A DNA stretch of 64,000 nt from Neoscytalidium dimidiatum (GCA_037367355.1 CM074696.1:3596001-3660000), one strand, 5' to 3'; shown: positions 11,545 to 23,601, counted from the first letter of the stretch. A program made the numbers and translations. Notes: generated by a model not told the origin, from the letters alone.

Positions 11545-14311
11545 ATGACGCTCCTTCGCAACTTACAACATTTGCGCCATTCCTTGCCACCGCAGATATG
11601 CTCTGCGCGGCGCTTTGCAACCGTTTCCGGAGCCACTGGGATTCCGAGCTCCCAGGTGCCAATGAGTTTGCTGGAAAAGGTGAATAGGTTTTCTGCTTTT
11701 CCTTTCTGATTCGGCGCTGACCTACGGGCGGAACGCTTTTCTTCCATACCCAAAGCTGCAGCGCAATCTTGATCTTCTTCGGCGCCGTTTCGGCAGACCG
11801 CTGGTGCTCTCAGAGAAAATCCTCTATACGTAATTCTCAATCCTGCGTCTATACCCCCAAGATGGCTGACTGATTGGACGCAGCCACCTCTGCGAACCAG
11901 AAGCACAGGAGCTTGACCGCGGTAAATCCTTTCTGAAGTTGAACCCTGACCGAGCGGCTTGCCACGATGCGACGGCTACTATGGCACTTCTGCAATTCAT
12001 CAGCGCTGGACTGCCGGAGGTTCAATTACCAGTCACTATTCATGGAGATCACCTGATAGTGGCAGAGAAGGGTGCTCGACAGGACCTGGAAAGCGCTAAG
12101 AAGCAGTACCGCGAGGTGGGATCACTACACACATTTAGAGGAAACTGTGCTCAACGGCGCAATTCTGCAGGTTTACGAATTCTTGGCTTCGGCATCCGCA
12201 AAATACAACATTGGTTTCTGGAAGCCTGGATCCGGCATAATACATACAATTCTTTTTGAGAATTACGCTTTGTGGGTAAACCGTTATTGAAAACTCGGGA
12301 AATCTGCTGACTCTCCGAAGCCCTGGCGGTCTCATGATCGGAACAGACTCGCATACACCCAATGCCGGTGGTATGGGTATGCTTGGTGTAGGGGTTGGCG
12401 GGTCTGATGCCGTGGATGCTATGGCAGGAATGCCATGGGAGCTTCAGTGTCCGAAAGTTATGGGCGTGAAACTCTTAGGCAAGCTTCAAGGCTGGGCTAG
12501 CTCAAAAGGTACATCTACAAATCAGCTTGCCCCTCGAACTTCCTCCTGGACTCATGCATTTATAGACATCATCCTCAAACTCGCTGGCATCGTATCTGTC
12601 TCCGGCGGCAAAGGCAAGATCGTCGAGTTTTTCGGGCCCGGAACACAAACGCTGGGCGCCACCGCAATGGCAACAATATGCAACATGTCTGCTGAGATTG
12701 GCTCGACATCATGCATTTTTCCTTACTCAGACGCCATGACCCGGTACTTATCCGCAACCAAAAGGCACTTTGTGGCGGACGCGGCGAAGGAAAACTTGGA
12801 ACTCCTCCGCCCGGACGAAGGAAGTGAGAATTACTATGACGAGGTCATTGAGATTGATCTAGACACTTTGGAGCCGCACGTCAACGGACCGTACACTCCT
12901 GACTTGTCGCGTCCACTGTCAAAGTTTTGAAGCGAAGTCCAAGAGAGCGAGTGGCCGAAGGACTTGTCTCATGCCATGGTGGGCAGCTGTACCAACTCAT
13001 CATACGAGGACTTGAAAAAGGCTTCGGAACTGATTCGCCAAGCCGAGTCAGCGGGCCTCAAACCGAAAGTACCATTCTTCGTCACAGCTGGCAGTGAGCA
13101 GATCAGGGCAACAGTTGAGCGGGATGGGATCCTGGATGCTTTCCAAGAAGCCGGTGCCGTTCTTCTGAGTAACTCATGTGGACCGTGCGTGGGGCAATGG
13201 AACAGAACAGAAGTCGAGAAGGTTAGTTGTAACACAACATAGCATTTTTATATCCTTGCTGACCATCCGAATAGGGCGTTCCCAACTCAGTCATTTCATC
13301 ATACAATCGTAACTTTATTGGAAGGCATGACGGCAATCCCGGGACGCACTCCTTCGTCACATCACCTGAGCTTGTCACAGCATTCGCCTACTCGGGCTCA
13401 TTACAATTCAATCCAACGACAGACGAAGTCCTCGACAGCAAAGGGAAGGCCTTCAGGTTCTCTCCCCCGGCCGCCGAGGAGCTCCCCGTCTCCTTCGAAC
13501 CCGGGACGAACTTCTACCAGCCCCCCGCACAGGACCGCGCTGCACTCCAAGTGCAAGTAGACCCAAAGAGCGACAAGCTCCAGCTCCTCCAGCCCTTTGA
13601 GCCCTGGAAGCCGGGCAACGCTGAGGACATGGCCATCCTGATCAAAGTCCAAGGTAAGCCGAATCCCCCCTCCGCACACATCAACTCCCCCCGCTTACCG
13701 AACCAACATGGAAATGCACAACCGACCACATCTCCCCTGCGGGTCCGTGGTACAAGTACCGCGGACACCTTGAGAACATCTCCAACAACCTCCTCACCGG
13801 CGCCGAGAACGCCTTCCTCTCCGCATCCGCCCCGCACCAGCAACGCGGCCACGCCCTGGACCTCACCACGCCCGCCCACGCCCCCCGCCCCGTCCCCGCC
13901 GTCGCCAAGAAGTACAAGGCCGCGGGCATCCGGTGGTGCATCATCGGCGCGCACAACTACGGCGAGGGCTCGAGCCGGGAGCACGCGGCGCTGGAGCCGC
14001 GCTACCTCGGGGGCGTGGCCGTGATCGCGCACAGCTTCGCGCGCATCCACGAGACGAACCTCAAGAAGCAGGGGATGCTGCCGCTGACGTTCGCGGACGC
14101 GGACGGGGCGTACGAGCGGCTGCGGCCGGACGACCGGGTCGACGTTTTGGGGGTCGAGGAGATCGAGCCGGGGAAGCGGCTGGTCATGAGGGTGAGGAGG
14201 AGGGACGGGGGCGTCTGGGAGACGAGGCTGGACCACACGTTTCATGAGGGTCAGATTGCGTGGCTGAGGTGCGGGTCGGCGTTGAATCACATTAAGGCGC
14301 AGAAGGCGTAG
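11545..14311 (+). pseudogene. Mitochondrial aconitase paralogue, disrupted
   Basis: Eight exons can be traced: 11545-11679, about 11756-11829, 11884-12115, 12171-12271, 12321-12508, 12566-13221, 13275-13653 and 13710-14311. Together they would code for about 788 aa, full length for an aconitase. The first 30 residues (MTLLRNLQHLRHSLPPQ..ARRFATVSG) look like a mitochondrial presequence. Recognisable motifs are [31 protein letters not shown] and SCGPCVGQW (the three cluster cysteines), [11 protein letters not shown] and [15 protein letters not shown]. Two lesions stand out: an in-frame TGA at 12928-12930, before all three [4Fe-4S] cysteines, and an intron from 13654 whose expected acceptor at 13708-13709 reads AT instead of AG. 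Intron 1 could end at 11755 or 11761. Active relatives convert citrate to isocitrate or act on homologous acids. This copy is probably inactive. Confidence 0.85.
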
Positions 14312-15312
14312 AGACTGTGGGAGTCGTGGTGGGACAATCAGCGTGTGCGTTCCGTTCTTTATCTTTCCTGCAGTCGTGAACGAAGCTCTCTTTCCCGGTC
14401 AAGCTTTCATTATGTCTCGGGGCTAGGCACGTTGCTATAGCATCTGCCATCGCTTCGCTTATTCTGTTTTCTGCTTGGACCTCGTGAATGCGGCGACGAC
14501 TTTCGCGGTTCCCCGAACGTCTTCTCCGAGTTTCCCGATTGGATGTGTACACGAGCACCCTCGAGCCCGTCTCAAGAATTCTTAGCTAATTTGTTCAAAC
14601 GGGCGGCACGTACAGCCGTATCCGGATTGTACCTATGCACAGCGCCTTGAACAAGTGTCCAACAAGCACATTGTGACGAGGCATTTTGACAGGCCTCTGC
14701 TAGTGATTGTGAGGATCTTTGCGTGGTATCAACATGTCTATTATTTCCCCAAGTTGGACTGGGATTAGCAGGTACATGGAGCACGATGCGTCTGTTCAAG
14801 TGTAGGGATGTATCGTGGCAATGACATAGGTGCGCAAAGGGAGCGCTGCGGAGCAGTGATGTCATGGCTGGGAGCGAGTATAATTACGTAGTTGTGGCAT
14901 GGATCGATAGAAGAACGCACGCTTCGATTGGAGTAGATTTAGTAATGAGAAGCTCTCTCCCCGCTCTGGCCTTCACGGTCCGAGAATATCAGTGCTGTGC
15001 TGTTCTCGAGACAGAGCTCCGAAAATAAAGGATTTGCAGAACCTTAAAACGCTGACATGCGTGTGCTCTGTTGAGTGGGGGTGGGGATTTGATTCCCTAA
15101 TACGGATTAGGCCATGCGCCGGTTATCGGACCCATGCCCCACATGGCGAGTGATAACCTTGGGACACGCGACCTCCACACTTCTTTAGCGAAACTACCTG
15201 TCATCCGCTGCACGATTTCTGTTTCTTTCCTCCGTTGTCCAACATTGTCCTGCCATCGCTCTTCTTTCCCGTTGTTCGTTGACCGCAGATTTCAAGGGTG
15301 CCTGCTTTCCAG
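14312..15312. other. Intergenic between aconitase relic and second Zn2Cys6 gene
   Basis: This is about 1 kb of moderately AT-rich sequence holding the promoter of the downstream regulator. No ORF with coding character and no RNA gene were seen. Confidence 0.45.
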
Positions 15313-17163
15313 ATGAGTGCCACTAAAGGCATATGTAATGCCACAAGCAATACAATGATTGAGCTGGAACAGCCAGGTCGGAGGGTTCGGACGAGAGATG
15401 GTTGTTGGACGTGCAGAGACCGGTACGATCCCCTTCAAATACACCCCCGTGCGATCGCAGAACCAACAAGCGGTAGGAAAAAGAAGTGCGACAGCACCGA
15501 GTTTCCTTGTGGGAACTGCAGGAAACTTGGCTTGAGCTGTGACAGGATGACGAGACTCGTTTGGGAGGAAGATGCAAGGCGAGTGGGAATGAAGAGGAGG
15601 GGCTCTACAAAACGTACGAAGGGCCAATCGAAGGAACCATCAACCCCTTCAGGCAAACCCCTGGCCTCAAGAATTGAACACCCTGCTAAAATCGTCAATG
15701 ATTTTGAAAGTGTCACTGCGCAACCATCTAGCACAGCGATCAATCTTGACGCGGGATCCATACATGTGGGGGGCGATCGAGAGTCTGGAGAGCTTTCAAC
15801 CGTCGAGCGATGTTTCAGGTACCAGAGGCCTTCATTACCCCATTCTCTGTGCTCTACTGAGTCACTGTTGTTGGATCATTACATTGGGAGGTTCTCAAGG
15901 ACATATCCTACCTTTTCTGCTCCAACCAATCCTTTCTTGTCAGTTCTTGTTCCTATTGCCATGCAAAGCCGTATGGTTATGGATTCCCTACTCACGCTCA
16001 GTGGTGCTCGTATCTGGGACTACGGTTGGTCTGTGATGGAACGAGAAACTCTGAAGTTGAGGCAACGAGCTTTGAGCGGGTGCAGAAGGCTTTTGCAACG
16101 GTACAGTTCAAGCCAGTGGACTGTCACCGAGACCGCAGATTCATCGGGGTATCCAATGCAGCAACGTCCAACCATGACTCCTGCCCAAGATCTGGATGCG
16201 ACTGATCTCCTCTACCTCTTGACAAGCTCTACTTTGTTTCTGCTCTACGATATGCTGATGGGGGATGCGAGTTTTTTGCCCCACATGGAGTTCATTGGCC
16301 AGCTCTTCCAAAGACATTCCTCGAAATTCATAGGAGGCGCTCCGAAGCATTCTACAGTTTCAGAGGCTTTTCGATTCCTACATAATCTTTACTTATACAA
16401 TGACCTTGTCATGTCCACCTCACTTCGAATTCCTACGGCATCTGACTCGTACATGCGAGCCAGCTCTCGCGTCTCCGAGAATTCTCTACTCAGGGAATCA
16501 GCTCAGAGCGAACAGTCACGGTACTACTTTCCAAGCCTGATAGCCCGCATCAGTGCTATGGATACCACAGTCACGGAGGGAGATATCGGAGCTTGGGACG
16601 GCAGATTGGATTGGCTTCCAAGCTTTTGCCTGGTTGAGTCTCACGAAGCGAAAGAAGAACATGTCGGGTCTCTGGATAACGGAGCTACAGAATCAGAGGC
16701 CGTAACAAGCCCAAATGTCTTGACAGCAAACGCGAATGAGTATGAGAGGGATCGTGAAATCGTCTCTCAGCTTTACAGAGTTACTGCAAGCATCTACAGA
16801 AAGAAATCTCTGGGTACGTCCTCTGATTCGATCACGAGTGTTGAAGATACAGACACAGAATCCTCCGGCTCTCTTGCTTCATTGGCAATTCAACTCGTCC
16901 AGCAGCTACCAGAGGGTTCCATCTACGAGAATGCTCTTCTTTGGCCGATTGGGATCTGTGGCAGGGAGCTCAAAAATTATCACGCCTGGGAAAGGCAATA
17001 CACCATTTTCCGTCTCCAGCTCTTGGAGAAACGATTCCGGATGAAACACTTTCAACGCGCTCAACAGGTTCTGATGAACGATTGGAGAAGAAAGGATCAA
17101 GAGGAGACTCATGCTTCTGTGGCAGCTTCATATTGGCAAAAAGACATGATATTGTTTGGGTGA
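15313..17163 (+). CDS. Zn2Cys6 transcription factor with split zinc cluster
   Basis: Two exons (15313-15422, 15477-17163) give 598 aa. The frame is open upstream only from a GTG, so the ATG at 15313 is chosen. Splicing joins GCWTCRDR to KKKCDSTEFPC, giving Cys31, 34, 41, 48, 51 and 58 in exact Zn2Cys6 spacing. The rest resembles the long helical domain of the fungal-specific TF family (DUF3468 type), with LLDHYIGRFSRTYP, a LLYLLTSSTLFLLYDML segment and the usual C-terminal WERQYTIFRLQLLEKRF. The single intron is 54 nt with no in-frame stop, so unspliced mRNA stays open but inserts 18 residues into the zinc cluster. The stop lies 37 bp from that of the convergent oxygenase gene. The target genes are unknown. 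Confidence 0.85.
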   Translation: MSATKGICNATSNTMIELEQPGRRVRTRDGCWTCRDRYDPLQIHPRAIAEPTSGRKKKCDSTEFPCGNCRKLGLSCDRMTRLVWEEDARRVGMKRRGSTKRTKGQSKEPSTPSGKPLASRIEHPAKIVNDFESVTAQPSSTAINLDAGSIHVGGDRESGELSTVERCFRYQRPSLPHSLCSTESLLLDHYIGRFSRTYPTFSAPTNPFLSVLVPIAMQSRMVMDSLLTLSGARIWDYGWSVMERETLKLRQRALSGCRRLLQRYSSSQWTVTETADSSGYPMQQRPTMTPAQDLDATDLLYLLTSSTLFLLYDMLMGDASFLPHMEFIGQLFQRHSSKFIGGAPKHSTVSEAFRFLHNLYLYNDLVMSTSLRIPTASDSYMRASSRVSENSLLRESAQSEQSRYYFPSLIARISAMDTTVTEGDIGAWDGRLDWLPSFCLVESHEAKEEHVGSLDNGATESEAVTSPNVLTANANEYERDREIVSQLYRVTASIYRKKSLGTSSDSITSVEDTDTESSGSLASLAIQLVQQLPEGSIYENALLWPIGICGRELKNYHAWERQYTIFRLQLLEKRFRMKHFQRAQQVLMNDWRRKDQEETHASVAASYWQKDMILFG

Positions 17164-17200
17164 GAAGAGCTAGGCATTGATGAGACCGGCTCTCATCCAA

Positions 17201-18353
17201 CTACTGTTCAAGTGGTCTCATTTCAAAGAGGGTCTGCTCAAGGTATGTAGTTTGCTTATGCACCCATTCTTCGACCTCCGCAACATTGACAGTCTCAACC
17301 CGGCACAACCCAGACTTTCCTTCCTTGTCGGATTCCCTGATGTTCGCTGCATACTTCTCTCTCAGAGCCTCTACCGCCATACGAGAACGCTGGGCTAGGA
17401 CTTCCAGACGGTAGATAGTCCACTGGTAGTATAGTTCTGTCAAATGGGACTCGTTCCTCACGTTCGCGTTCGTAGTTTCATCGAGAAGAGCAGGGTTTCT
17501 GGGCCGGAAGGAGGTGACAACAGTGATCCGCTCAGGCATGTTTGTGGTCGGTAGTGCCGTATGCGTGATGTACCGGCCTTGGAGAATGACGGCACATCCC
17601 TGGCAGGAGACGTCAGTTCACATCTCATCAAGAGGGGGAAGCCTGCGTTACCATTTGTGGTGCCTTGACCTTCACTGTTCTTCCATCGCCACCTTGCAAC
17701 TCTGTCTCTCCGCCTAGCATATTCCTGGCGTCTGACAACATGACAACGCACACGAATGGATGCGAGTCCTTGTGCCATTCGATAATGGACTTTGCTTCGC
17801 CGGTAGTGGTTTCGGATGCGGCTTTGCCGTTCTCGAACTGCGCAATTGCGTGTCCAGTTGCAGCCGGCGGCTCCACTGGAGTAGCCCTGACTCCCTCGAG
17901 TCCTTCAGGCCCAAGCTGAACGTTTGTGTGAGAGATCTCGTAGTCCATCGCAGGCACCAAGTCTACACCGGCATTCTCGCTAATGATCTTCAACACCTCT
18001 GGAGAGTGCCAGAAAGAGTGGATGAAAGGTGCATATCGGGGTGCCATGCCACGAATCTGGACGGAGCCAGGCATGGTGTGGTGCATGCAGTTATCAAGCA
18101 CGTCTGGGTTAAAGATCTCGCGACGGTGTTGAAGGACTGCGTCGTAGGAGAGCAAGGGGAAAGGCTCAGTGGATGCAACGGGAGAGATTGCCGTGGGCTC
18201 CAGTGCCAGATCTTCCATCATGAGCGTTCGAGATGGCGGAGAATATGCGAGGTGCTTGGACGCATCGAACGGGACTGGAGACGCCGATGGCATGGTGGGT
18301 TCCCCTCCCACTGCCGGAGCAGGAGGGGGGCTCATAGTCAGGGTTTCCATCAT
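17201..18353 (-). CDS. 2OG-Fe(II) oxygenase-like protein
   Basis: Two exons (18353-17652, 17599-17201) give 366 aa with an exact frame. The start is the first of two adjacent ATGs. After a disordered Pro/Ser leader of about 60 residues comes a conserved block (LSYDAVLQHRREIFNPD, HTMPGSVQIRGMAPRYAPF). WHKDSHPF follows, with His194 and Asp196 as the HxD iron ligands. GGETELQGGDG precedes exon 2, which starts GCAVILQGRYITHTALP; His247 is the likely distal ligand and Arg258 or Arg266 may bind 2-oxoglutarate. The C-terminal 100 residues are helical and rich in Glu and Arg. The family occurs widely in filamentous fungi but I know no assigned substrate. No signal peptide is seen. It converges on the Zn2Cys6 gene. 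Confidence 0.75.
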
Positions 18354-21300
18354 GATGTCTGTACGAATCCGATGTATGAAGGGCGGATGCAGGAGATTTT
18401 GGCACGTAGGAGGGATTATTCCACTTCGCCATGTAGAATGCGTAAATATATGTTATCTTTGCCTGTGCACGTAGCAGGTGCTGAAATAGGTAATTCAAAC
18501 CACTCTGCCAATGAGCCGCACGTTGAGTGGCGCCAAGGCTCATGGAGTGGGGTGATTCGTCGGCGTGGCGATCGGCCTTTCCATATGCGGAGCATTGCAA
18601 CCGCCTGACGCCGCTTTTCCTGAAATGGAGTATTCGAACCTCCAGCGTCCGCTTCCTCCCTTGCGTCCTGAATCATTCAGAAAACTTATCTCGAAACTTC
18701 CAGTCTCCACTGTGCTTGCTACGTTGGAACCGCGCTTCCAATCATTTGGACCCTCGGAAATGAATCCTTATCTCGGAAGCTGTCCACGCTTCCCTACAGA
18801 GAAGCCAGTTCACGTGGTCTTTATTGATACCACTTTGCATACTGGCGGTCTTCGACATCTCGATTAGCACCGGAACCTCCACGCCCGAGTATCTGACGTC
18901 CTTGGAGCCCCGACCACACTAATCAGAGCTATGTAATAGCGCCCGAGGTGTGAGCGGAACGCTATCTTCGCTATCTCGGGCAATCGGTTCGACACTGCTG
19001 CTTGCGGAAAGTTAGGGGGCCCTTGCTGTAAATTTTCCAACTCCTTATCTTGCTATCGGCAACCTAAGCACTTGGCAGTATTCCCATCTCTTGTGAATCA
19101 TCCCGTGGGAGAGAAAATCAAGATCTGGAACACGTAGGCTATCCTACTCGTGATGAATTACCATAGAATAGAGTATGCTTCTTCATGGACTCGAGGAAAG
19201 GTGGCCGGCTGTTTTCTTGCCAAGCTTGAAAAAGGATCCCGTGAGTGACGGGATGCCATGCAGCCTCGGTCTCAAGTGGTTCTCATACAGCGGACTTCCG
19301 TCTGCTTCTTGTTACACTTAACAATTTTTTTCTATTTTCTCCCACATGCTTCTCTACTAAGTGCCATCCAGATCTATTGCGCGTTCCAAGTGTAGGTTGA
19401 CCGCTCTATATCATGATGTGCTGTATGTTCACCATGAGCGTATAGAAGCTTTTGATCAAACTGCCGAGATAAAGAGCGATACATGCCGGCCAAACCACCC
19501 AGTTAGAATAAGTCTTCTGTTGCCAAGTCTCAGAACATTCCAGTACGCCCAGGCCGCATACCGCGTGAGCAGTAGTAGTAGGAATGCCGCAATCCTCAAC
19601 TCAGTCCCCTCAACCGTATCGAATGGATGCAGTGGTGCTGGATTGCGAACATACTCCATATCGTTGGCTGAGATGTGCGAAAGAGTAATTTTATCCCTGC
19701 AATAGCAGGGGATGAAGTCAAATTTAGGTTATACATGTACCTCTTAACTTCACGCTAAACTTTGTAAAAGAACAATATTGTAACAAGTACGCATTATGTG
19801 CTAGCAGGTTTAGCATCGGGGTAAACCGCTGGTTTTAATTGTGCGTAATACAATGCCACGCCATGACCGAATCTCGAGAGGACTCACCTGTATAGTATGT
19901 GGTAAAGTGTATCTATAGCTTCGTAGAAAGAGGTCAGAAATACAAACTACCCCTCAAGTGAGGGTCCATGGCTAGTTTGAGCAGTCATCCAGGACGTGAA
20001 CGTCATATGTGATTGGTGAGATCCACATCTGGGCAACCAAGTTGACCACCCTTACAAGCTGTATTGTGATTTGAAGGGCGATCTATCTTGTCACCTGTTT
20101 CAGTTGCGCATAAAGTGCACTGCAGGTCTTTGAAAGTTTTTCTTGTTTTTATCGTCCCCTTTCCTCATACCTTACGTCTCCGATCTGCTTGTTCTTCACC
20201 CGTTCCCACTTCCTCCTGACAACTAGGTTTGTTACCCCATCATCCATATAATCCATTAGTCAAAAAAAAAGGGGAAAACCCGAGATAAAGGATCAAGAGA
20301 ACCAAGACCCGGTTAAAGTAGCCCCTTTTTGTCATTAGTGCACTGTAACCAACATGAGAAGGCAAAGCATGCACAGAGTCCATTTCCAGAGGATTCAGCA
20401 CGCGGGTTCCAATTAATATTGACATGACTAGCATCACCAATGCTTCAGTGCAGTATAGAACATCACTGTGAAGGTTTTCCACGGTAACTGCGCAGAACTA
20501 AGCTTGGAGTGTAAAGCACAAGTTCAGTAGTAGAGTAACAAGCAGCTTGTTCGACAAACGCCTGGACATTAGCCTGCATGTTGTCTTTGACCTATTACAG
20601 ACATGCCACAGCGACGAGGTCCATCTGAAAATTACTGGAACACTCTCAACATCATAATGGTAAGATATAGTTGTAACAAGGTGAGGCGTATTGCTCCGCA
20701 CAACCATGCTAGCACCCGAAACCACTCCGCGATGTTTACAAAATCAGAACCCCACACACTCCCTTTCCTGCGGTGCTCAGCCCTACTGTAACATCTCCAT
20801 CCTCGGCCGCGATTCATCTGCAACACCCGCTCCACCAGCCCCCCAACCCAGGCACCCGGATTTCCGTCCAGACTACACCCTCGCGTCACACGAACACAAC
20901 ACATGCACAACATACGTACATACCCGTCAACCGGAAGTCAACGGGAATGACGCCATCCCGCAACTGACGCGCCACACAAAAACACATTTCATTCAGCCCT
21001 GCGTCCGTCTTGCACCCGTATCCGTATCGCCGTCACCCGCATTTGGGAAATCTGCACCTGATGAAGGGCGACCGTGCCACACTACTGCGCTGGCCACCGG
21101 TCAGCATTAATTGCCAGCCACCGCCTCATGATCAGGCGACCAGCGATGCTCTCCGCCGCCAGGAACAACACGTTATTTGTCGGAACAACGTGTCGCATGA
21201 GTAAATTGATTTAAGAAACGCTCGTGCCATGCCCTTTCTCCACAGCATGGTTACGGATCTGGAGAGAGAAGGGCAAAATGCGAAATGCCTTCATCAAATA

Positions 21301-23601
21301 GGCTCTGCGTCTCCAGCTGCGACGAGCGCGAAATGATTGTCGTGCGGAAATGGTTGCCGCCGGTGGCAGTTCCGGTGTTTGCTCTGCTCACGCATCTCCT
21401 CCTGCGCTTATTCCCGCGTAGGCTCCCCTCGCAATCATGCAGGATAACGACCATGGAAAAGGGCCCCGGCGAACCCACCGCTACCGAATGATATCAGCGG
21501 CGCCCATTAAACCCCCCTCCCATTAAGCAGAACCGGGCACCCTGCAACCCTGCCGAACCCACTATACCCTCCTGATGCAGCATGGGCAATTGAAGGATGC
21601 AAGAAACGCCTGTCGCCTCACTGGAACGCTCCTCCTCCCCGTTGTGCTTCCGCCTCGGCGGTGAGAGGGAAAGACGGAGAGCTCAGGCCAGCGCCGTCGC
21701 CCAGCTCCCCAATGCACACATACAGCCAAGATCAGGCGTGCGCCCTTGCTCGCATTCCCACTCGCGCCCCCCTTCTTCTTCTTCTTCTCCTCTTCCTCCT
21801 CCCCGTGGCGATTCTCACCGAGAAACCAGCGATGGGCAAGAATGAAGTAATAGCGGCGGAGAGCGCGGGATTCGCGCTGCGCCGCAAGAGGCAGTCGTCA
21901 CGGACAATCTTAAGCGCATCTCACGCACGCACTGCACGCACGCACGCCCCGCCCCGCCCGTCCATGCGCCGCACGCCTCTCCTGGAAATTGCGCGGAGAA
22001 GAGAGGCGCGACGGGCGCAAAAGCAGCGAAGAAGACACGGCCCTCAGCGGCACGGAGAACAATCCACCAACCCACCCACCCACCCGCACGTTCATGGCGT
22101 GATCGGGGGAGCGACTACCGAACAGAAGGGACGAGCTCGGCGCTCTGTGTGGTCTCCGGTCCCTTTCATTCCTTGGATTATTGATGAGCGGCAGAGATTG
22201 GCATGAAGATCCAGTGGTTGCGACGACGGGCTGCGACGGTGCGCCGCGTGCGCGGACGGAGATTGGCAACAGGCGGTCTTCTGGAACGGTCGGTGATGAG
22301 CAGCGGCAGCAGCAGCGCAGTAGCGGGCGGAAGCGGGGCTAAAATGGTAAAAGAGGGTTCACATGTGCGCATTCACCGGGGGGGGGGGGCAGAAGGGAGA
22401 GAAGGAAAGAGGGAAGAGGGACCGCGGGGGGGGGAGGCCACTCTAGCGCCCGGCTTGGTCGTTGCTTGTGGGCGAGCGAGCGAGTCGTCGAAGAAAATAG
22501 AACAAAGAAAAAAAAAGAGATGCCGCGATTAGAGAAATGAAAAAACAGAAGCTCAGGGGGAGGTGGGGGGTTGAAAGGATGCCTCGCCCGCTCAGGCAGC
22601 AACCAAAATAGACAGCTCGCCACCGCGGCAAAACCTTAAGCGTCGAACAAGAAACACGCCGCGTCGGAACGGGAACGAATCTCTGCACTGCCGCAATATC
22701 ATTATCCGCATCCGGCTAAAGCCCGCCTTCGCCTTCCAAGAACACGCGGATACGACTCCTGGAGAGTTTCAAGAAGACAAGCGGCGAGAAAGCTTGGCGG
22801 TGACCTCTGGTCGGACGACGACATCGCCGGAGTCTCTGTCTGTTGCCGGACTCTCGTCAAGGCCCGGGCCTGGGGGAGGCGGATGCGAGTGGTTAGGATA
22901 AGGGAGATTATGGGTTGTTCCTTTTATGGGTGGGATTGGTGACTGTTGTATTCGCACGGTCGGTCTGGAGGCGTGCGCGGCGCGCGCTGGCCTTTCGGGG
23001 ATTCTTGCCCTGTGAACTGATCGATAGTCCGAGTGGGGAAGGAACGGAGCTTTCGACGAGGCGAAAAATGAGCGGCAGCGGAGAAGGGGAAGGCGAGGAG
23101 AAGAGCGGCGTGGAGATGCGACTATCAGGATCTCCTGATCAACGATGGCGACGACAGCGCAGAAAGACGTGCGCGCGCACGTCCACCAGGCAGAAACAAT
23201 CTTAGTCTTTGGAATCGAAAATAAGTGAAGAGACATCGGTCATTGAAATCTGGAGCAATTGGTATCCGTAATATGTACACAGAAGCGAAGACAGAGAAAC
23301 CCGATTGAGTTTTCGTCTGAGATGCAACCAGTAAGAGCCGGCTTATTGGATAAGTTGAATAGACAATAAACAGACACTGGTATCGTAAATAAGTGTACTC
23401 AGACAGAGAAGACAAGATATCTAGGAAACCACCGGGCGCCGATGCTGCTTTTTCTTTTCCTTCTCCGAGGCGCGCCAACATCCCCAATGGTCGATACTTC
23501 GCGTCTTTCCTGCCCATAAATAAAATTATAAACAAGGCCCTCCTCTACCCTCCTGATTCCGCTTCATTAAAAAATTTCACCCGGAAAAAAGAAGTCGTCG
23601 C
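18354..23601. other. 5.2-kb stretch without a convincing gene
   Basis: The left half (18.4-20.6 kb) is AT-rich intergenic sequence with no coding signature. The right half (20.7-23.6 kb) is GC-rich and low in complexity. It includes a CCCA-type run near 22070-22086, G tracts near 22378-22390 and 22425-22433, and pyrimidine runs near 21770-21800. Short ORFs on all frames are compositional. I saw no tRNA or rRNA gene. The 3' untranslated region of the thaumatin-like gene occupies the right end. Confidence 0.45.

Noticed and set aside
18950..19010. A GGTTCGA motif with nearby GCCCGAGG/CTCGGGC pairing
   Set aside because: The paired arms are in the wrong place for a tRNA acceptor or T stem, and no anticodon loop is present.
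22370..22440. G-tracts that might form a quadruplex or CRISPR-like array
   Set aside because: The tracts are irregular homopolymers without repeated spacers. CRISPR arrays are not expected in a fungal nuclear genome. A quadruplex is possible but not supported beyond composition.
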